Assembly (NCBI GenBank): GCA_036495485.1
Contig: DASXMU010000141.1
Span: 1 to 12,759, forward strand
Reading direction: 5' to 3'
DNA length: 12,759 nt
Source of the DNA: PALSA-505 sp036495485
Lineage (GTDB): Bacteria; Actinomycetota; Actinomycetes; Streptosporangiales; Streptosporangiaceae
The notes under the pieces were generated by a model. It saw nothing but the letters and a program-made list of their open reading frames with translations. It was not told the DNA's origin and searched no databases. Position 1 is the stretch's first letter; every line of letters begins with the position of its first letter. A program made the position numbers and the translations under genes. Positions 1-7,078 of this stretch are shown here, piece after piece.

Positions 1-22
1 CCGACGTCACTACCGCTTCCGT

Positions 23-1180
23 TCATTGGGCCTTGTGTTTCTTGATTCGCCAGCCGCGCTCGCAGCGGTCTATGAATCCGCCGGCGGCGAGGGCTCCCAG
101 GCAGCGGATGGCGGTGTCCAGGCTGACGCCTGCCGATGCGGCGATGGTGGCCGGGCCTGCTCCGGCCCGGATGGGGACCGCGTCGAGCACGCGGGCCGTT
201 TCCGGGCCGAGCGCGTCGTGGGGCAGGACCGGACCCTGCCGCCGCCCGGGAAGGTGATCATTGGTCAGGCCGGTGTATTCGAGGACGTCCTTGGCGTCGG
301 TGACGCACACGGCGCCCCAGTCCCGCATGATCTCGTGACAGCCCGCCGAGGCCTGTGAGGTCACGGGCCCTGGGACCGCCATCAATGAGCGGCACAGGTC
401 GCGGGCGTGCCGGGCCGTGCTGAGCGCGCCGCTGCGCAGCCCGGCCTCGACCACCACGGTGCCCCTGGTGAGCGCCGCGATCAGCCGGTTGCGCACCAGG
501 AAGCCCTGCCTGGTCGGATGGCGGCCTGGCGGCCATTCGCTGACCAGGACTCCCTGCGCGGCGATGGCGTCGAAGAGCTGCGCATGGCCGAGCGGATAGG
601 GGCAGTCGACCCCGCTGGCGAGGACGGCGATGGTGACACCCTCGGCGGCGAGGGCGCCCTGATGGGCGCTGCCATCGATTCCGAACGCGCCACCGCTGAC
701 TACCGTGCAATCACGTCCGCCAAGTGCGGCCGCCATCTCGGTGGCCACGTATGAGCCGTAAGCGGTCGCTGCCCGCGATCCCACGATGGACACCGAACGC
801 AGGCACCCATAGCGCAGGTCCGCCGACCCACGCAGCCACAGGGCGTACGGTGCCCCGTCACCGAGCACGGCGAGCTGCGTCGGCCATTCCTGGTCACCGG
901 GGCAGACGAGCCTGATGCCGCGGCGCTGCCAAGCCGCGAGATCCAGCTCGGCCGGCATGTCCGCGAACCTGGCCGCCCAGCGAGACAGCGCGCGGGTCAC
1001 CGATCCGGCGTCGCGCTCCGGAGGGTTTGCCGAGGCTGGCAGGCGGCCGGCGGATATGGCAGCAAGCACGACGGTGGGCTCATTGCAGCGCAACAGCGCG
1101 CCGAGCAGGCTGTCCCCGGGCTCGGCCAGGTAGGTCAGGCTGGCCCTGGCCAGCCGCTGCCATTGTTCGCCCGATGTCAT
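23..1180 (-). CDS. dprA: DNA-processing protein DprA (Smf), RecA loader on ssDNA
   Basis: The 385-residue product is a DprA/Smf protein. The family binds single-stranded DNA in the cytoplasm, protects incoming transforming DNA and loads RecA. An N-terminal helical region (about 1-85) precedes the Rossmann-like DprA domain (about 88-300), which shows the signatures SIVGSRAATAYG (131-142), SGGAFGIDGSAHQGAL (162-177) and FLVRNRLIAAL (227-237). A short winged-helix-like C-terminus (about 325-380) ends in a basic tail. I start at the ATG at 1180: it overlaps the comM stop in an ATGA junction and has GGGAGTGGG just upstream. An in-frame ATG at 1198 is possible, and the open frame runs further into comM without a likely start. 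It is the last gene of yraN-comM-dprA and probably translationally coupled. In non-competent actinobacteria the gene is still conserved, so its presence does not prove competence. The family call is firm. Confidence 0.96.
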   Translation of the reverse strand: MTSGEQWQRLARASLTYLAEPGDSLLGALLRCNEPTVVLAAISAGRLPASANPPERDAGSVTRALSRWAARFADMPAELDLAAWQRRGIRLVCPGDQEWPTQLAVLGDGAPYALWLRGSADLRYGCLRSVSIVGSRAATAYGSYVATEMAAALGGRDCTVVSGGAFGIDGSAHQGALAAEGVTIAVLASGVDCPYPLGHAQLFDAIAAQGVLVSEWPPGRHPTRQGFLVRNRLIAALTRGTVVVEAGLRSGALSTARHARDLCRSLMAVPGPVTSQASAGCHEIMRDWGAVCVTDAKDVLEYTGLTNDHLPGRRQGPVLPHDALGPETARVLDAVPIRAGAGPATIAASAGVSLDTAIRCLGALAAGGFIDRCERGWRIKKHKAQ

Positions 1181-2868
1181 GATCCCACTCCCAGCCATAG
1201 CCCGAGCGCGTAGCAGGTTTCGTCCGCATCTGGCCGTGGTTTGCCAGCCAGGTCGGCAAGCGTCCAGGAGACCCGCAGCACACGGTCGACGCCGCGAGCA
1301 CTGATCTCGCCGAGGTCGATGGCGTGCTCCAGGGGTTTCAGCGCGCCCGGCGCAGGAGGAAACCGGCGCCGCAGCTCGCCTCCTGGCACCTGGGCGTTGA
1401 GCCGCCACGACGTCCCCGCCAGCCGGTGGGCCGCGCGCTGGCGAGCCTCGGCCACCCGCGCGGCCACTACCGAACTCGGCTCGGCCGACCTGCCGTCGCT
1501 GAGCAGCTCGGCCCGGCCGACCGGGAGGAACTCGACCTTCACGTCGACCCGGTCAAGCAGCGGCCCGGACAACCGCCCCAGATACCGGCGCCTGACGACC
1601 GGCGTGCAGACACAGGCGCCCTTCGCGCCGCTGGCGCGGGCACAAGGACAGGGGTTGGCGGCCAGCACCAGGGTGAACCTGGCCGGAAACCGCGCCGTCA
1701 GCGCCGCCCTGGCTATCACCACCTGACCGGACTCCAGCGGCTGGCGGAGTGCGTCGAGCACGTCACGATCGAACTCGGGCGCCTCATCGAGCAGCAAGAT
1801 CCCGTTATGCGCCAGCGATGCGGCTCCCGGCCTGATCATGCCGCTGCCGCCACCACCCACGATGGCTGCCTTGGTCGAGGTGTGATGCGGATCGCAGAAC
1901 GGTGGCTCGCTGATCAGCTGAGTATCAGGCGGCAACAAGCCAGCGACCGAGTGGATGGACATCACTTCCAGAGCCGCAGCCAGATCCAGTGGAGGCAAGA
2001 TGGTGGGGATCCGCTCGGCCAGCATTGTCTTGCCCGTCCCGGGCGGCCCGAGCAGCATCAGGTGATGGCCACCGGCAGCGCAGATCTCGGCGGCACGCCT
2101 GGCCAGCGGCTGGCCGAGCACATCGGCCAGATCAAGCGCACCGTCCCGGCCATCCGACCGGGACAGTCCACCAGAGCAGGGCAGCCCAGCGCTGGACCGC
2201 CCGCCAGTTCCGGATGGCCCTCCCGTGCCGGGCGACCCCGCAGTGCCAGGCGACCTCACAGTCCCAGGCGACCCCGCAGTGCCGGGCTGGCGGTCCCCTG
2301 CGTGGTGCTGCCCGCTCCGGTCGAACTCCTCCGCCGCATCCGGGCCAAGGGCCGGATCACCACGGATCCAGCCGAGTGCGGCCGACAGGCTAGGCGCGCT
2401 GATGACTCGCATGCCTGGCACCAGAGCCGCTTCCGCCGCGTTGGCCTGCGGCACCATCACCTCGTGGAAGCCAGCCGCCGCCGCGGCGGCCACTCCGGGC
2501 AGTACGCCGCGCACCGGGTGCAGCCTGCCGTCAAGGCCTAGTTCACCGAGGAATGCCGCCCGGTCGAGGGAGTCGGCGGGCGCGGCGCCGGCCGCCGCCA
2601 TGATGGCCACGGCGATGCCCAGATCGAAGCTGCTGCCACGCTTGGGCAGACTGGCTGGCGACAGGCCGACCGTGATCCTGCGGTACGGCCAGGACTCGCG
2701 GCTGTTGACGATCGCTGCCCGGATCCGGTCCCTCGCCTCGCGCAGCGCGGTGTCTGGCAGGCCGACGAGGAGCAACCCGACCAGCCCATCCGCTATGTCA
2801 GCCTCGATTCGGACAACGTGTCCTTCCACCCCGACGAGCGTGACCGAATAGGTGCGTGCCAGCGCCAT
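1177..2868 (-). CDS. comM: ComM/YifB-family AAA+ ATPase (Mg-chelatase-like)
   Basis: The 563-residue product matches ComM/YifB. ComM is known as a hexameric helicase that drives branch migration during integration of transforming DNA. The N-terminal Lon/ChlI-like domain (about 1-170) carries LVGLPDTALREARDR and GLSPASLPKRGSSFDLGIA (68-86). The AAA+ core has Walker A GPPGTGKT (274-281), Walker B ILLLDEAPEF (357-366), the family's cysteine-rich stretch NPCPC to CVC (405-421) and SGPLLDRVD (434-442) near the arginine-finger region. A C-terminal lid follows. Between the domains lies an unusual Pro-Gly-Thr-Ser linker (about 190-243), which explains a length above the usual 500 or so. I start at the ATG at 2868, which shares one base with the yraN stop (TGATG); the frame is open further upstream, but that stretch lies inside yraN and shows no family similarity. 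It overlaps dprA by 4 bp. Confidence 0.96.
   Translation of the reverse strand: MALARTYSVTLVGVEGHVVRIEADIADGLVGLLLVGLPDTALREARDRIRAAIVNSRESWPYRRITVGLSPASLPKRGSSFDLGIAVAIMAAAGAAPADSLDRAAFLGELGLDGRLHPVRGVLPGVAAAAAAGFHEVMVPQANAAEAALVPGMRVISAPSLSAALGWIRGDPALGPDAAEEFDRSGQHHAGDRQPGTAGSPGTVRSPGTAGSPGTGGPSGTGGRSSAGLPCSGGLSRSDGRDGALDLADVLGQPLARRAAEICAAGGHHLMLLGPPGTGKTMLAERIPTILPPLDLAAALEVMSIHSVAGLLPPDTQLISEPPFCDPHHTSTKAAIVGGGGSGMIRPGAASLAHNGILLLDEAPEFDRDVLDALRQPLESGQVVIARAALTARFPARFTLVLAANPCPCARASGAKGACVCTPVVRRRYLGRLSGPLLDRVDVKVEFLPVGRAELLSDGRSAEPSSVVAARVAEARQRAAHRLAGTSWRLNAQVPGGELRRRFPPAPGALKPLEHAIDLGEISARGVDRVLRVSWTLADLAGKPRPDADETCYALGLWLGVGS
2225..2289 (-). repeat. 18-bp tandem repeat in the comM linker
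   Basis: Three contiguous 18-bp units start at 2225, 2243 and 2261, with a partial fourth from 2279. The plus-strand unit is GTGCCGGGCGACCCCGCA with one to four substitutions per copy. Being six codons long, the unit keeps frame and encodes a PGTAGS-type hexapeptide in the ComM interdomain linker. Confidence 0.85.
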
Positions 2869-3224
2869 CAGCCGACCCCGCGAACGTGCTCGATCGTCAG
2901 TCCGCCATCGGCGCCGCGCATGATGCCGATGGCGTCTACCCGCACCTCGTCGAAGAGCACGCCGTTCGCGGCAAGCCACCGGACGGCCAGCCGCCTGAGC
3001 CTGCGCTGCTTCGTGCGGGTGATCGCCTCAAGTGGCGTCCCGTACCTGGTGCTGGAACGGGTCTTCACCTCGCACACCACGAGCACCCGGCGTTCCGCCG
3101 CGACGATGTCGATCTCGCCTTCCGAGCACCGCCAGTTGCGGGCGAGTACCCGCAGCCCGATCTTCTCCAGGTACTCGGCCGCCGCCTGCTCGCCCGCCCG
3201 GCCTAGAGCGTCCTTGGCTCGCAT
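2868..3224 (-). CDS. yraN: YraN/UPF0102 family protein, restriction-endonuclease-like fold
   Basis: The 118-residue product belongs to UPF0102 (YraN), small proteins with a predicted restriction-endonuclease-like fold resembling Holliday-junction resolvases. Their cellular role is not established. The visible signature is GRAGEQAAAEYL (8-19), then RNWRCSEGEIDIVA (29-42) with E37 and D39, and CEVKTR (51-56) with E52 and K54, the usual E-x-D...ExK arrangement of the fold. Length is typical. I choose the ATG at 3224 rather than the GTG at 3233, because AGGAGG (3233-3238) would overlap that GTG but sits 8 nt from the ATG. The stop shares one base with the comM start. Grouping with comM and dprA suggests a DNA recombination or repair role, which is inference from context. 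Confidence 0.93.
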   Translation of the reverse strand: MRAKDALGRAGEQAAAEYLEKIGLRVLARNWRCSEGEIDIVAAERRVLVVCEVKTRSSTRYGTPLEAITRTKQRRLRRLAVRWLAANGVLFDEVRVDAIGIMRGADGGLTIEHVRGVG

Positions 3225-3232
3225 GACAACCA

Positions 3233-3238
3233 CCTCCT
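3233..3238 (-). promoter_or_regulatory. Strong Shine-Dalgarno of yraN (decides the start)
   Basis: AGGAGG on the minus strand lies 8 nt before the ATG at 3224. It covers the alternative GTG at 3233 and so argues against that start. It is the best ribosome-binding site in the window and fits translation of the coupled yraN-comM-dprA message beginning here. Confidence 0.8.
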
Positions 3239-3398
3239 GCCATCGACTGTGGCGGGGACGGGTGTAGTCCCGCGGGGTGCGTTGCGTGGCTGTGGAGAAC
3301 TCCCGCCGGGGAGATGATCTGTGAATACCCGGGCTTGACTGTCAGGGGCTGATGCTTCGATGTCCGGGGGGAGTACCGTCCCGGCCTGAGAGGCGGAA

Positions 3399-3588
3399 CA
3401 GCCCGAGGAGCACAAAACAGCCCGAGGAGCACAAAACGGGCCTGGGAGCACAGAACAGCCCGAGGAGCACAGAACAGCCCGAGGAGCACAGAACAGCCCG
3501 AGGAGCACAGAACGGGCCTGGGAGCACAGAACGGGTCTGGGAGCACAGAACACCCCGAGGAGCACAGAACGGGCCTGGGAGGAGTAGC
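3399..3588. repeat. 19-bp direct tandem repeat array, ten units of two types
   Basis: Ten head-to-tail units with an exact 19-bp period start at 3399, 3418, 3437, 3456, 3475, 3494, 3513, 3532, 3551 and 3570. Type A is CAGCCCGAGGAGCACAGAA (AAAA at the end of the first two units); type B is CGGGCCTGGGAGCACAGAA. The order is A A B A A A B B A B. Unit 8 has T for C, unit 9 begins CACCCC, and unit 10 decays after CGGGCCTGGGAG. A degenerate ancestor may precede it at 3380-3398. The GAGCACAGAA half is nearly invariant; variation is in the first nine bases. The period is not a multiple of three, so the array is not built as a coding repeat. There are no spacers, so it is not a CRISPR. Confidence 0.95.
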
Positions 3589-3753
3589 GGCCAGGAGGTT
3601 CCGGTTCCGCTGGGGGCATGCACGGCCGGGTGCGGCGTGCCCAGTTGAGGGATGCACGCTCAGCCAGGTGGTATGAGCGCTTGACCGGGAGACGAGGGCT
3701 AAGGCGAACAGCCTGGTGCGGATGGTGGCATGGCTGGTGCCGAAAGGTGAGCA

Positions 3754-3759
3754 TATATT
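3754..3759 (+). promoter_or_regulatory. Possible -10 element of the secreted-protein gene
   Basis: TATATT is the only strongly AT-rich hexamer in the leader of the plus-strand gene. A TGGCTG hexamer lies about 17 nt upstream and is a weak -35. Transcription would begin near 3766, giving a leader of about 80 nt. The hairpin GGGGA-CTGAT-TCCCC at 3763-3777 would span the expected start point. This is motif reading only. Confidence 0.35.
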
Positions 3760-3848
3760 GATGGGGACTGATTCCCCTCGCTGCCGGTGCGGCGCCAGGG
3801 CGCCTCGCCTCCCCTGAATGACGCCTGCCCCGCCCGAGGATGGAAGCC

Positions 3849-4673
3849 ATGAGAATTGTCCTGCACCACCTGGCCAGAAGGCGCACTATCGCGCTCACAA
3901 CTGTGATCGCCGCGGCGGCGCTGGTCCCTCTCGGTGTCGCCGCTACGGCGGGAGCGACGTCGTCCCCACCGACGTGGACGGCCACTACCGTCTTCTCGGT
4001 CCGTCCTATCAGCGGAAATCACGACAACCCGGTTCAGGGTGTGAACCACACCTGGGCGGACGCCTCGTTCACCCGGTCAGTGTCGGTGTCGTTCTACGGT
4101 CAGGTGGCCAATTCGTTCTGCCCGGGGATCACCAGCGGCGAGTGCTACTACTGGATCGGCGAGTCCCTGGATACCAAGGGCAGGTTCACCACCAACCCGA
4201 CCGCTTCCAGCGGAGCGTATTCGCCGGGGAACGGCACCGACGGGACCGACGCGACTGGGCCGTTCACGATCGGGACCGCAGCCAAGGGATCGATGGCCGG
4301 CCGCTACCACTACGGGTTCTACACCAACGAGGACACCGGGAACGGTTCCCGGGTGCCGACAGCGGAGAACGACCACGGGACGATGCCATTGTCGTCGGTC
4401 AATAGCACGTGCACGGGCGGGGTGTACTGCGGTGTCACCGACTGCCAGTGGATCGAGCAGTTCTTCCCGCACGGTGCCCAGTTCTGGGACCTCAACGGCA
4501 ATCTTGACCCATCGTGCCTTGGCCTGTACGGGTCGTGGTTCTACTTCCTGCCGCCAGGATCGGATGTGAGCTGCTCGCTGGTGATGAGCAAGTGGGTCAC
4601 CGCGTCATGGAACAACTGGGGCGCGGACCCGGTGGACGGGAATGTGCTCGCCCCCGACGCGTCGCACTGCTAG
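3849..4673 (+). CDS. Unrecognised secreted protein with eight cysteines
   Basis: The 274-residue product has a clear export signal: a basic start (R2, then HHLARRRT), a hydrophobic core at about 14-33 and a probable signal-peptidase site after ATAGA (A36). The RRRTIA stretch is only a weak twin-arginine match. The mature part of about 238 residues has eight cysteines (91, 99, 188, 194, 199, 223, 242 and the last residue 274), an even number compatible with four disulfides. It is rich in Gly, Ser, Thr, Asn, Trp and Tyr, with no later membrane segment, so it is probably an extracellular beta-rich protein. I do not recognise the family or catalytic residues. I start at the ATG at 3849 with GAGG 9 nt upstream; the in-frame ATG at 3840 abuts that GAGG and is less likely. 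It is the only plus-strand gene, between yraN and the DUF2469 gene, and may be a lineage-specific insertion. Confidence 0.85.
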   Translation: MRIVLHHLARRRTIALTTVIAAAALVPLGVAATAGATSSPPTWTATTVFSVRPISGNHDNPVQGVNHTWADASFTRSVSVSFYGQVANSFCPGITSGECYYWIGESLDTKGRFTTNPTASSGAYSPGNGTDGTDATGPFTIGTAAKGSMAGRYHYGFYTNEDTGNGSRVPTAENDHGTMPLSSVNSTCTGGVYCGVTDCQWIEQFFPHGAQFWDLNGNLDPSCLGLYGSWFYFLPPGSDVSCSLVMSKWVTASWNNWGADPVDGNVLAPDASHC

Positions 4674-4682
4674 CGGAAGTAC

Positions 4683-4704
4683 GGTGGCCCTCCCCTCGGC
4701 CACC
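4683..4704. terminator. Hairpin between convergent genes, probable bidirectional terminator
   Basis: GGTGGCC (4683-4689) and GGCCACC (4698-4704) form a perfect 7-bp stem with an 8-nt CTCCCCTC loop. It starts 10 nt after the stop of the secreted-protein gene and lies 22 nt past the stop of the DUF2469 gene, so it can serve both. There is no T-tract, which is common for hairpins at actinobacterial gene ends. CCCCT in the loop can instead pair with AGGGG at 4710-4714. Confidence 0.6.
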
Positions 4705-4726
4705 AGGCAAGGGGATGGCCACAAAG

Positions 4727-5056
4727 TCAGGAGCCGAATTCTGGCTTGCTGTCGGGCAGGTCCAGGTCGCTCTTGGCAAGCTCCTCGACGTTCACGTCCT
4801 TGAAGGTGACGACCCGGACGTTCTTGACGAACCTGGCCGGGCGGTACATGTCCCAGACCCAGGCGTCCTGCATGGTGACCTCGAAGAACACCTCGCCGTT
4901 CTCGGCGGTGCGCACGTTCAGCTCGACCTGGTTGGTGAGGTAGAACCGGCGCTCGGTCTCGACCACATGGCTGAACAGCCCAACGACATCCCGGTACTCG
5001 CGGTATAGCTGCAGTTCCATCTCGGTCTCGTACTTCTCGAGATCTTCTGCGCTCAT
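4727..5056 (-). CDS. DUF2469 family protein (Rv2901c-like)
   Basis: The 109-residue product matches DUF2469, a small acidic cytoplasmic family nearly universal in actinobacteria and normally found between rnhB and yraN, as here. Its function is unknown. Visible family features are MSAEDLEKYETEMELQLYRE at the start, a central VVETERRFYLTNQVEL segment (31-46), then DAWVWDMYRPARFVKNVRV (64-82) and the acidic end DVNVEELAKSDLDLP. There is no signal peptide or membrane segment. The ATG at 5056 is supported by a GGAGGGG ribosome-binding site upstream. It lies 75 bp after rnhB and convergent with the secreted-protein gene. Family membership is firm; I assign no role. Confidence 0.94.
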   Translation of the reverse strand: MSAEDLEKYETEMELQLYREYRDVVGLFSHVVETERRFYLTNQVELNVRTAENGEVFFEVTMQDAWVWDMYRPARFVKNVRVVTFKDVNVEELAKSDLDLPDSKPEFGS

Positions 5057-5131
5057 GACGTCCCCTCCAACCGCGCTCCAAGAGTTCGCATACCATCCCG
5101 GCCGCTCAGTCCCAGAACCATTCTCCCCCTG

Positions 5132-5923
5132 TCAACGTACGCCGAGCGTACGCGCTTCCCCAACCACTTCGTCATCCCCCGCCGGAGCCGGCGCGGGCAC
5201 GGCCTGGGCACCGGCGCGAACCCGGCCTGCTTCGATCACGTTTGCGTAGGAGAACCGGTGCACCGGGCACGGGCCGTGGTCCAGCAGGGCCTCCCGGTGG
5301 TCCGAGGTGCAGTAGCCCTTGTGCCGGGCGAAACCGTAGAGCGGATGCCGCTCATCCAGGTCTGTCATGATCCTGTCCCTGGTCACCTTGGCGAGTATCG
5401 ACGCGGCGGCGACACACGCGGCCACCTGATCGCCCTTCCACATGGCCAGCGAGGGGACACCCAGACCCCGGACCGGGAACCCGTCGGTGAGCACGAACCC
5501 CGGTTTGCAGCGCAGCCCGGCCAGCGCACGGCGCATTCCGGTGACGTTGCAGACATGCAGGCCGAGCCGGTCGATCTCATCTGGCGGGATGACCACGACG
5601 TGCCAGGCGAACGCTACCCGGATGATGTGCTGATACACGATTTCGCGGATGGCGGGCTGAAGCTCCTTCGAATCGGCCAGGCCCGGGACCGACGCGCGGC
5701 CATCGGATGGCAGGACGGCCGCCGCGACTACCAGCGGCCCCGCGCAGGCCCCCCGGCCAGCCTCATCGATGCCAGCCACCGGCGCCAGCCCGGCGCGGCT
5801 GAGGACGCGTTCGTACGCTGCCAGCCCGGCGGAGACGCGTGGCGTGTATCCGGGAGGGCGCCGACGGGACTGCTGGAGCCGATCGGTGGCACCAGCAGCG
5901 GTCTCATCGAGAACCTGTGTCAC
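5132..5923 (-). CDS. rnhB: Ribonuclease HII
   Basis: The 263-residue product is RNase HII, which nicks the RNA strand of RNA-DNA hybrids and removes single ribonucleotides misincorporated in DNA. The motif AGIDEAGRGACAGPLVVAA (50-68) supplies D53 and E54. D147 in LTDGFP and D165 in KGDQ complete the DEDD metal site. AASILAKVTRDR (173-184) and the HKGYCT tyrosine (Y204), which senses the ribonucleotide junction, are also present. About 45 residues before the catalytic domain are not conserved, and the Ala/Pro-rich end (about 235-263) is a tail. The GTG start at 5923 overlaps the lepB stop (GTGA), indicating translational coupling. Start choice is somewhat uncertain; the family is not. Confidence 0.95.
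   Translation of the reverse strand: MTQVLDETAAGATDRLQQSRRRPPGYTPRVSAGLAAYERVLSRAGLAPVAGIDEAGRGACAGPLVVAAAVLPSDGRASVPGLADSKELQPAIREIVYQHIIRVAFAWHVVVIPPDEIDRLGLHVCNVTGMRRALAGLRCKPGFVLTDGFPVRGLGVPSLAMWKGDQVAACVAAASILAKVTRDRIMTDLDERHPLYGFARHKGYCTSDHREALLDHGPCPVHRFSYANVIEAGRVRAGAQAVPAPAPAGDDEVVGEARTLGVR
5136..5152 (-). terminator. Hairpin over the last codons of rnhB
   Basis: CGTACGC (5136-5142) and GCGTACG (5146-5152) form a 7-bp stem with a 3-nt loop, ending 2 bp before the rnhB stop codon. It could cause termination or 3'-end protection between rnhB and the DUF2469 gene. No T-tract follows. Lying inside the coding sequence, it could also be codon coincidence. Confidence 0.35.
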
Positions 5924-7068
5924 TTGCGGTGCGCGAGCCGAAGCCGGATCCGCTTGCGGAGCCGCCGCTGTGCCCAGGTCAGCGGGATCGCGCCGGCAAG
6001 CCCGACGGCCAGCGGCAACGCCGGCGCGGTTGGCGCGACCGGGATCGATATCCCGGAATCCAGGGCGTCAGCCAGCGTCGCGGTCGAACTCTGCCTGCCG
6101 TCGGCGGCGGGCTTGCTGGAATTCAGCGCGGACTGTTCGAAGGTCGACGGGATGTCCAGCACCCGCCACCTGCTCGGCGGCCAGACGATCCAGAAAGCGC
6201 GGCCCACCACCTGCTTCTCCGGGATGGAGCCACCACCGGGGAAACCCTGGTGCCCCCGTGAGTCGTAGGAGACGCCCCGGTGGTCACCCATCACCCAGAG
6301 CCCGCCGGCCGGGACGATGATGTTGAAGGGGATCGTCGACGGGGAGTTGCCCGGGAACAGATAGGACGTCTCGTGCAGCGGAACGCCGTTGACCCTCAGC
6401 AGCCCCTGTGCATTGCAGCACTGCACGTTGTCGCCGGGAAGGCCGATGACCCGTTTGATGTAGTCCGTCTGGCCCGGCGGTGCACCGAACAGCCCGATGA
6501 TCGCGTGGTAGAGGCGGTCAAATGGATTGGGCGTCTTGGGTCCGGGGCCCGGGTTCCACGAGCCCTGGCCGTTGAAGACGATAACGTCGCCGCGGTGAAT
6601 GGAGCGCAGGTGATAGACGATCTTGTTCACCAGGACCTTGTCGCCGATCCCCAAGGTGTTCTGCATGGAGCCGGTCGGTATGTAATAGGCCTGGAATCCG
6701 TAGGTCTTGATGATCAGCGCGAGAGCCAGCGCGATCACGACAAGGATGGGCAGCTCACGCAGGAATGATCCGCGCTTCTTGGGCTTGGGCCGCCGCCTGC
6801 GCGGCTTCCCCCCCTCCGGTCCCTCCCCTGCGGCCTCCGTCTGGGTGTCAGGCCGCGGCGCCTCACCACCGGCTCCATCGGTCAGTGGCGGCTCCTGGCT
6901 CCCGGCAGGGATGCGGCCATCGCCTGGTGCTCCCGGCATGTCCGGACCAGCCTGCGAGCGCGTGGGGTCAACCGAAGGCCGCTGTCCATCACCGGAGCCG
7001 GACATATGCGCGCCTGAAGGGGTGGGCCCGGCCGCGCTGTGCTCGTCATCCATTACCGAGTCGTCCAT
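5920..7068 (-). CDS. lepB: Signal peptidase I with long cytoplasmic N-terminus
   Basis: The 382-residue product is a type I signal peptidase, the membrane enzyme that removes signal peptides from Sec- and Tat-exported proteins outside the membrane. About 100 N-terminal residues are Pro/Gly/Ser-rich and end in a basic RRRRPKPKKR cluster. A membrane segment follows (about 106-124, LPILVVIALALALIIKTYGF). The nucleophile is S134 in PTGSMQNTL and the general base K205 in DYIKRVIGLPGD; MGDHRGVSYDSRG (260-272) is the conserved box E region. A second hydrophobic stretch near the C-terminus (about 340-365) is followed by a basic tail, so the end probably returns to the cytoplasm. I prefer the ATG at 7068, 10 nt after a TAGGCT -10-like motif; the ATG at 7053 and GTG at 7110 are alternatives. 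It overlaps rnhB by 4 bp. Confidence 0.93.
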   Translation of the reverse strand: MDDSVMDDEHSAAGPTPSGAHMSGSGDGQRPSVDPTRSQAGPDMPGAPGDGRIPAGSQEPPLTDGAGGEAPRPDTQTEAAGEGPEGGKPRRRRPKPKKRGSFLRELPILVVIALALALIIKTYGFQAYYIPTGSMQNTLGIGDKVLVNKIVYHLRSIHRGDVIVFNGQGSWNPGPGPKTPNPFDRLYHAIIGLFGAPPGQTDYIKRVIGLPGDNVQCCNAQGLLRVNGVPLHETSYLFPGNSPSTIPFNIIVPAGGLWVMGDHRGVSYDSRGHQGFPGGGSIPEKQVVGRAFWIVWPPSRWRVLDIPSTFEQSALNSSKPAADGRQSSTATLADALDSGISIPVAPTAPALPLAVGLAGAIPLTWAQRRLRKRIRLRLAHRK

Positions 7069-7078
7069 CACCGATGTG

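Larger units (their letters stand above)
3225..3848. other. 624-bp divergent gene-free region between yraN and the secreted-protein gene
   Basis: I see no supportable gene here. Open frames exist on both strands, but those over 3400-3590 are by-products of a stop-free 19-bp repeat. The region holds the yraN ribosome-binding site, the tandem array (3399-3588), a possible -10 for the plus-strand gene (3754-3759), a GGGGA/TCCCC hairpin (3763-3777) and paired GGCGCC sites (3791-3804). Promoters for both divergent genes must lie here. I could not find a convincing -35/-10 pair for yraN. Confidence 0.75.

Noticed and set aside
1..10. Possible start of the next minus-strand gene (GTG at 10, preceded by GGAAGCGGTA)
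   Set aside because: Only about three codons are in the window, which is not enough to support a gene, although spacing after dprA would suit one.
2869..2979. N-terminal extension of ComM by 37 residues
   Set aside because: The extension lies wholly within yraN, is Arg/His-rich and unlike the family; the ATG at 2868 begins the conserved sequence.
3399..3588. CRISPR array
   Set aside because: The units are contiguous with no unique spacers, and no cas gene is present.
3680..3710. TTGACC near 3680 as a -35 for the secreted-protein gene
   Set aside because: No acceptable -10 lies 16-18 bp downstream; the TATATT at 3754 is too far away.
3028..3985. Long minus-strand open frames across the 19-bp array with cysteine-rich 19-residue repeats
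   Set aside because: The array has no stop in any relevant frame and its 19-bp period cycles through three frames, so a 19-residue repeat appears automatically. There is no ribosome-binding site, and the frames overlap yraN or the secreted-protein gene.
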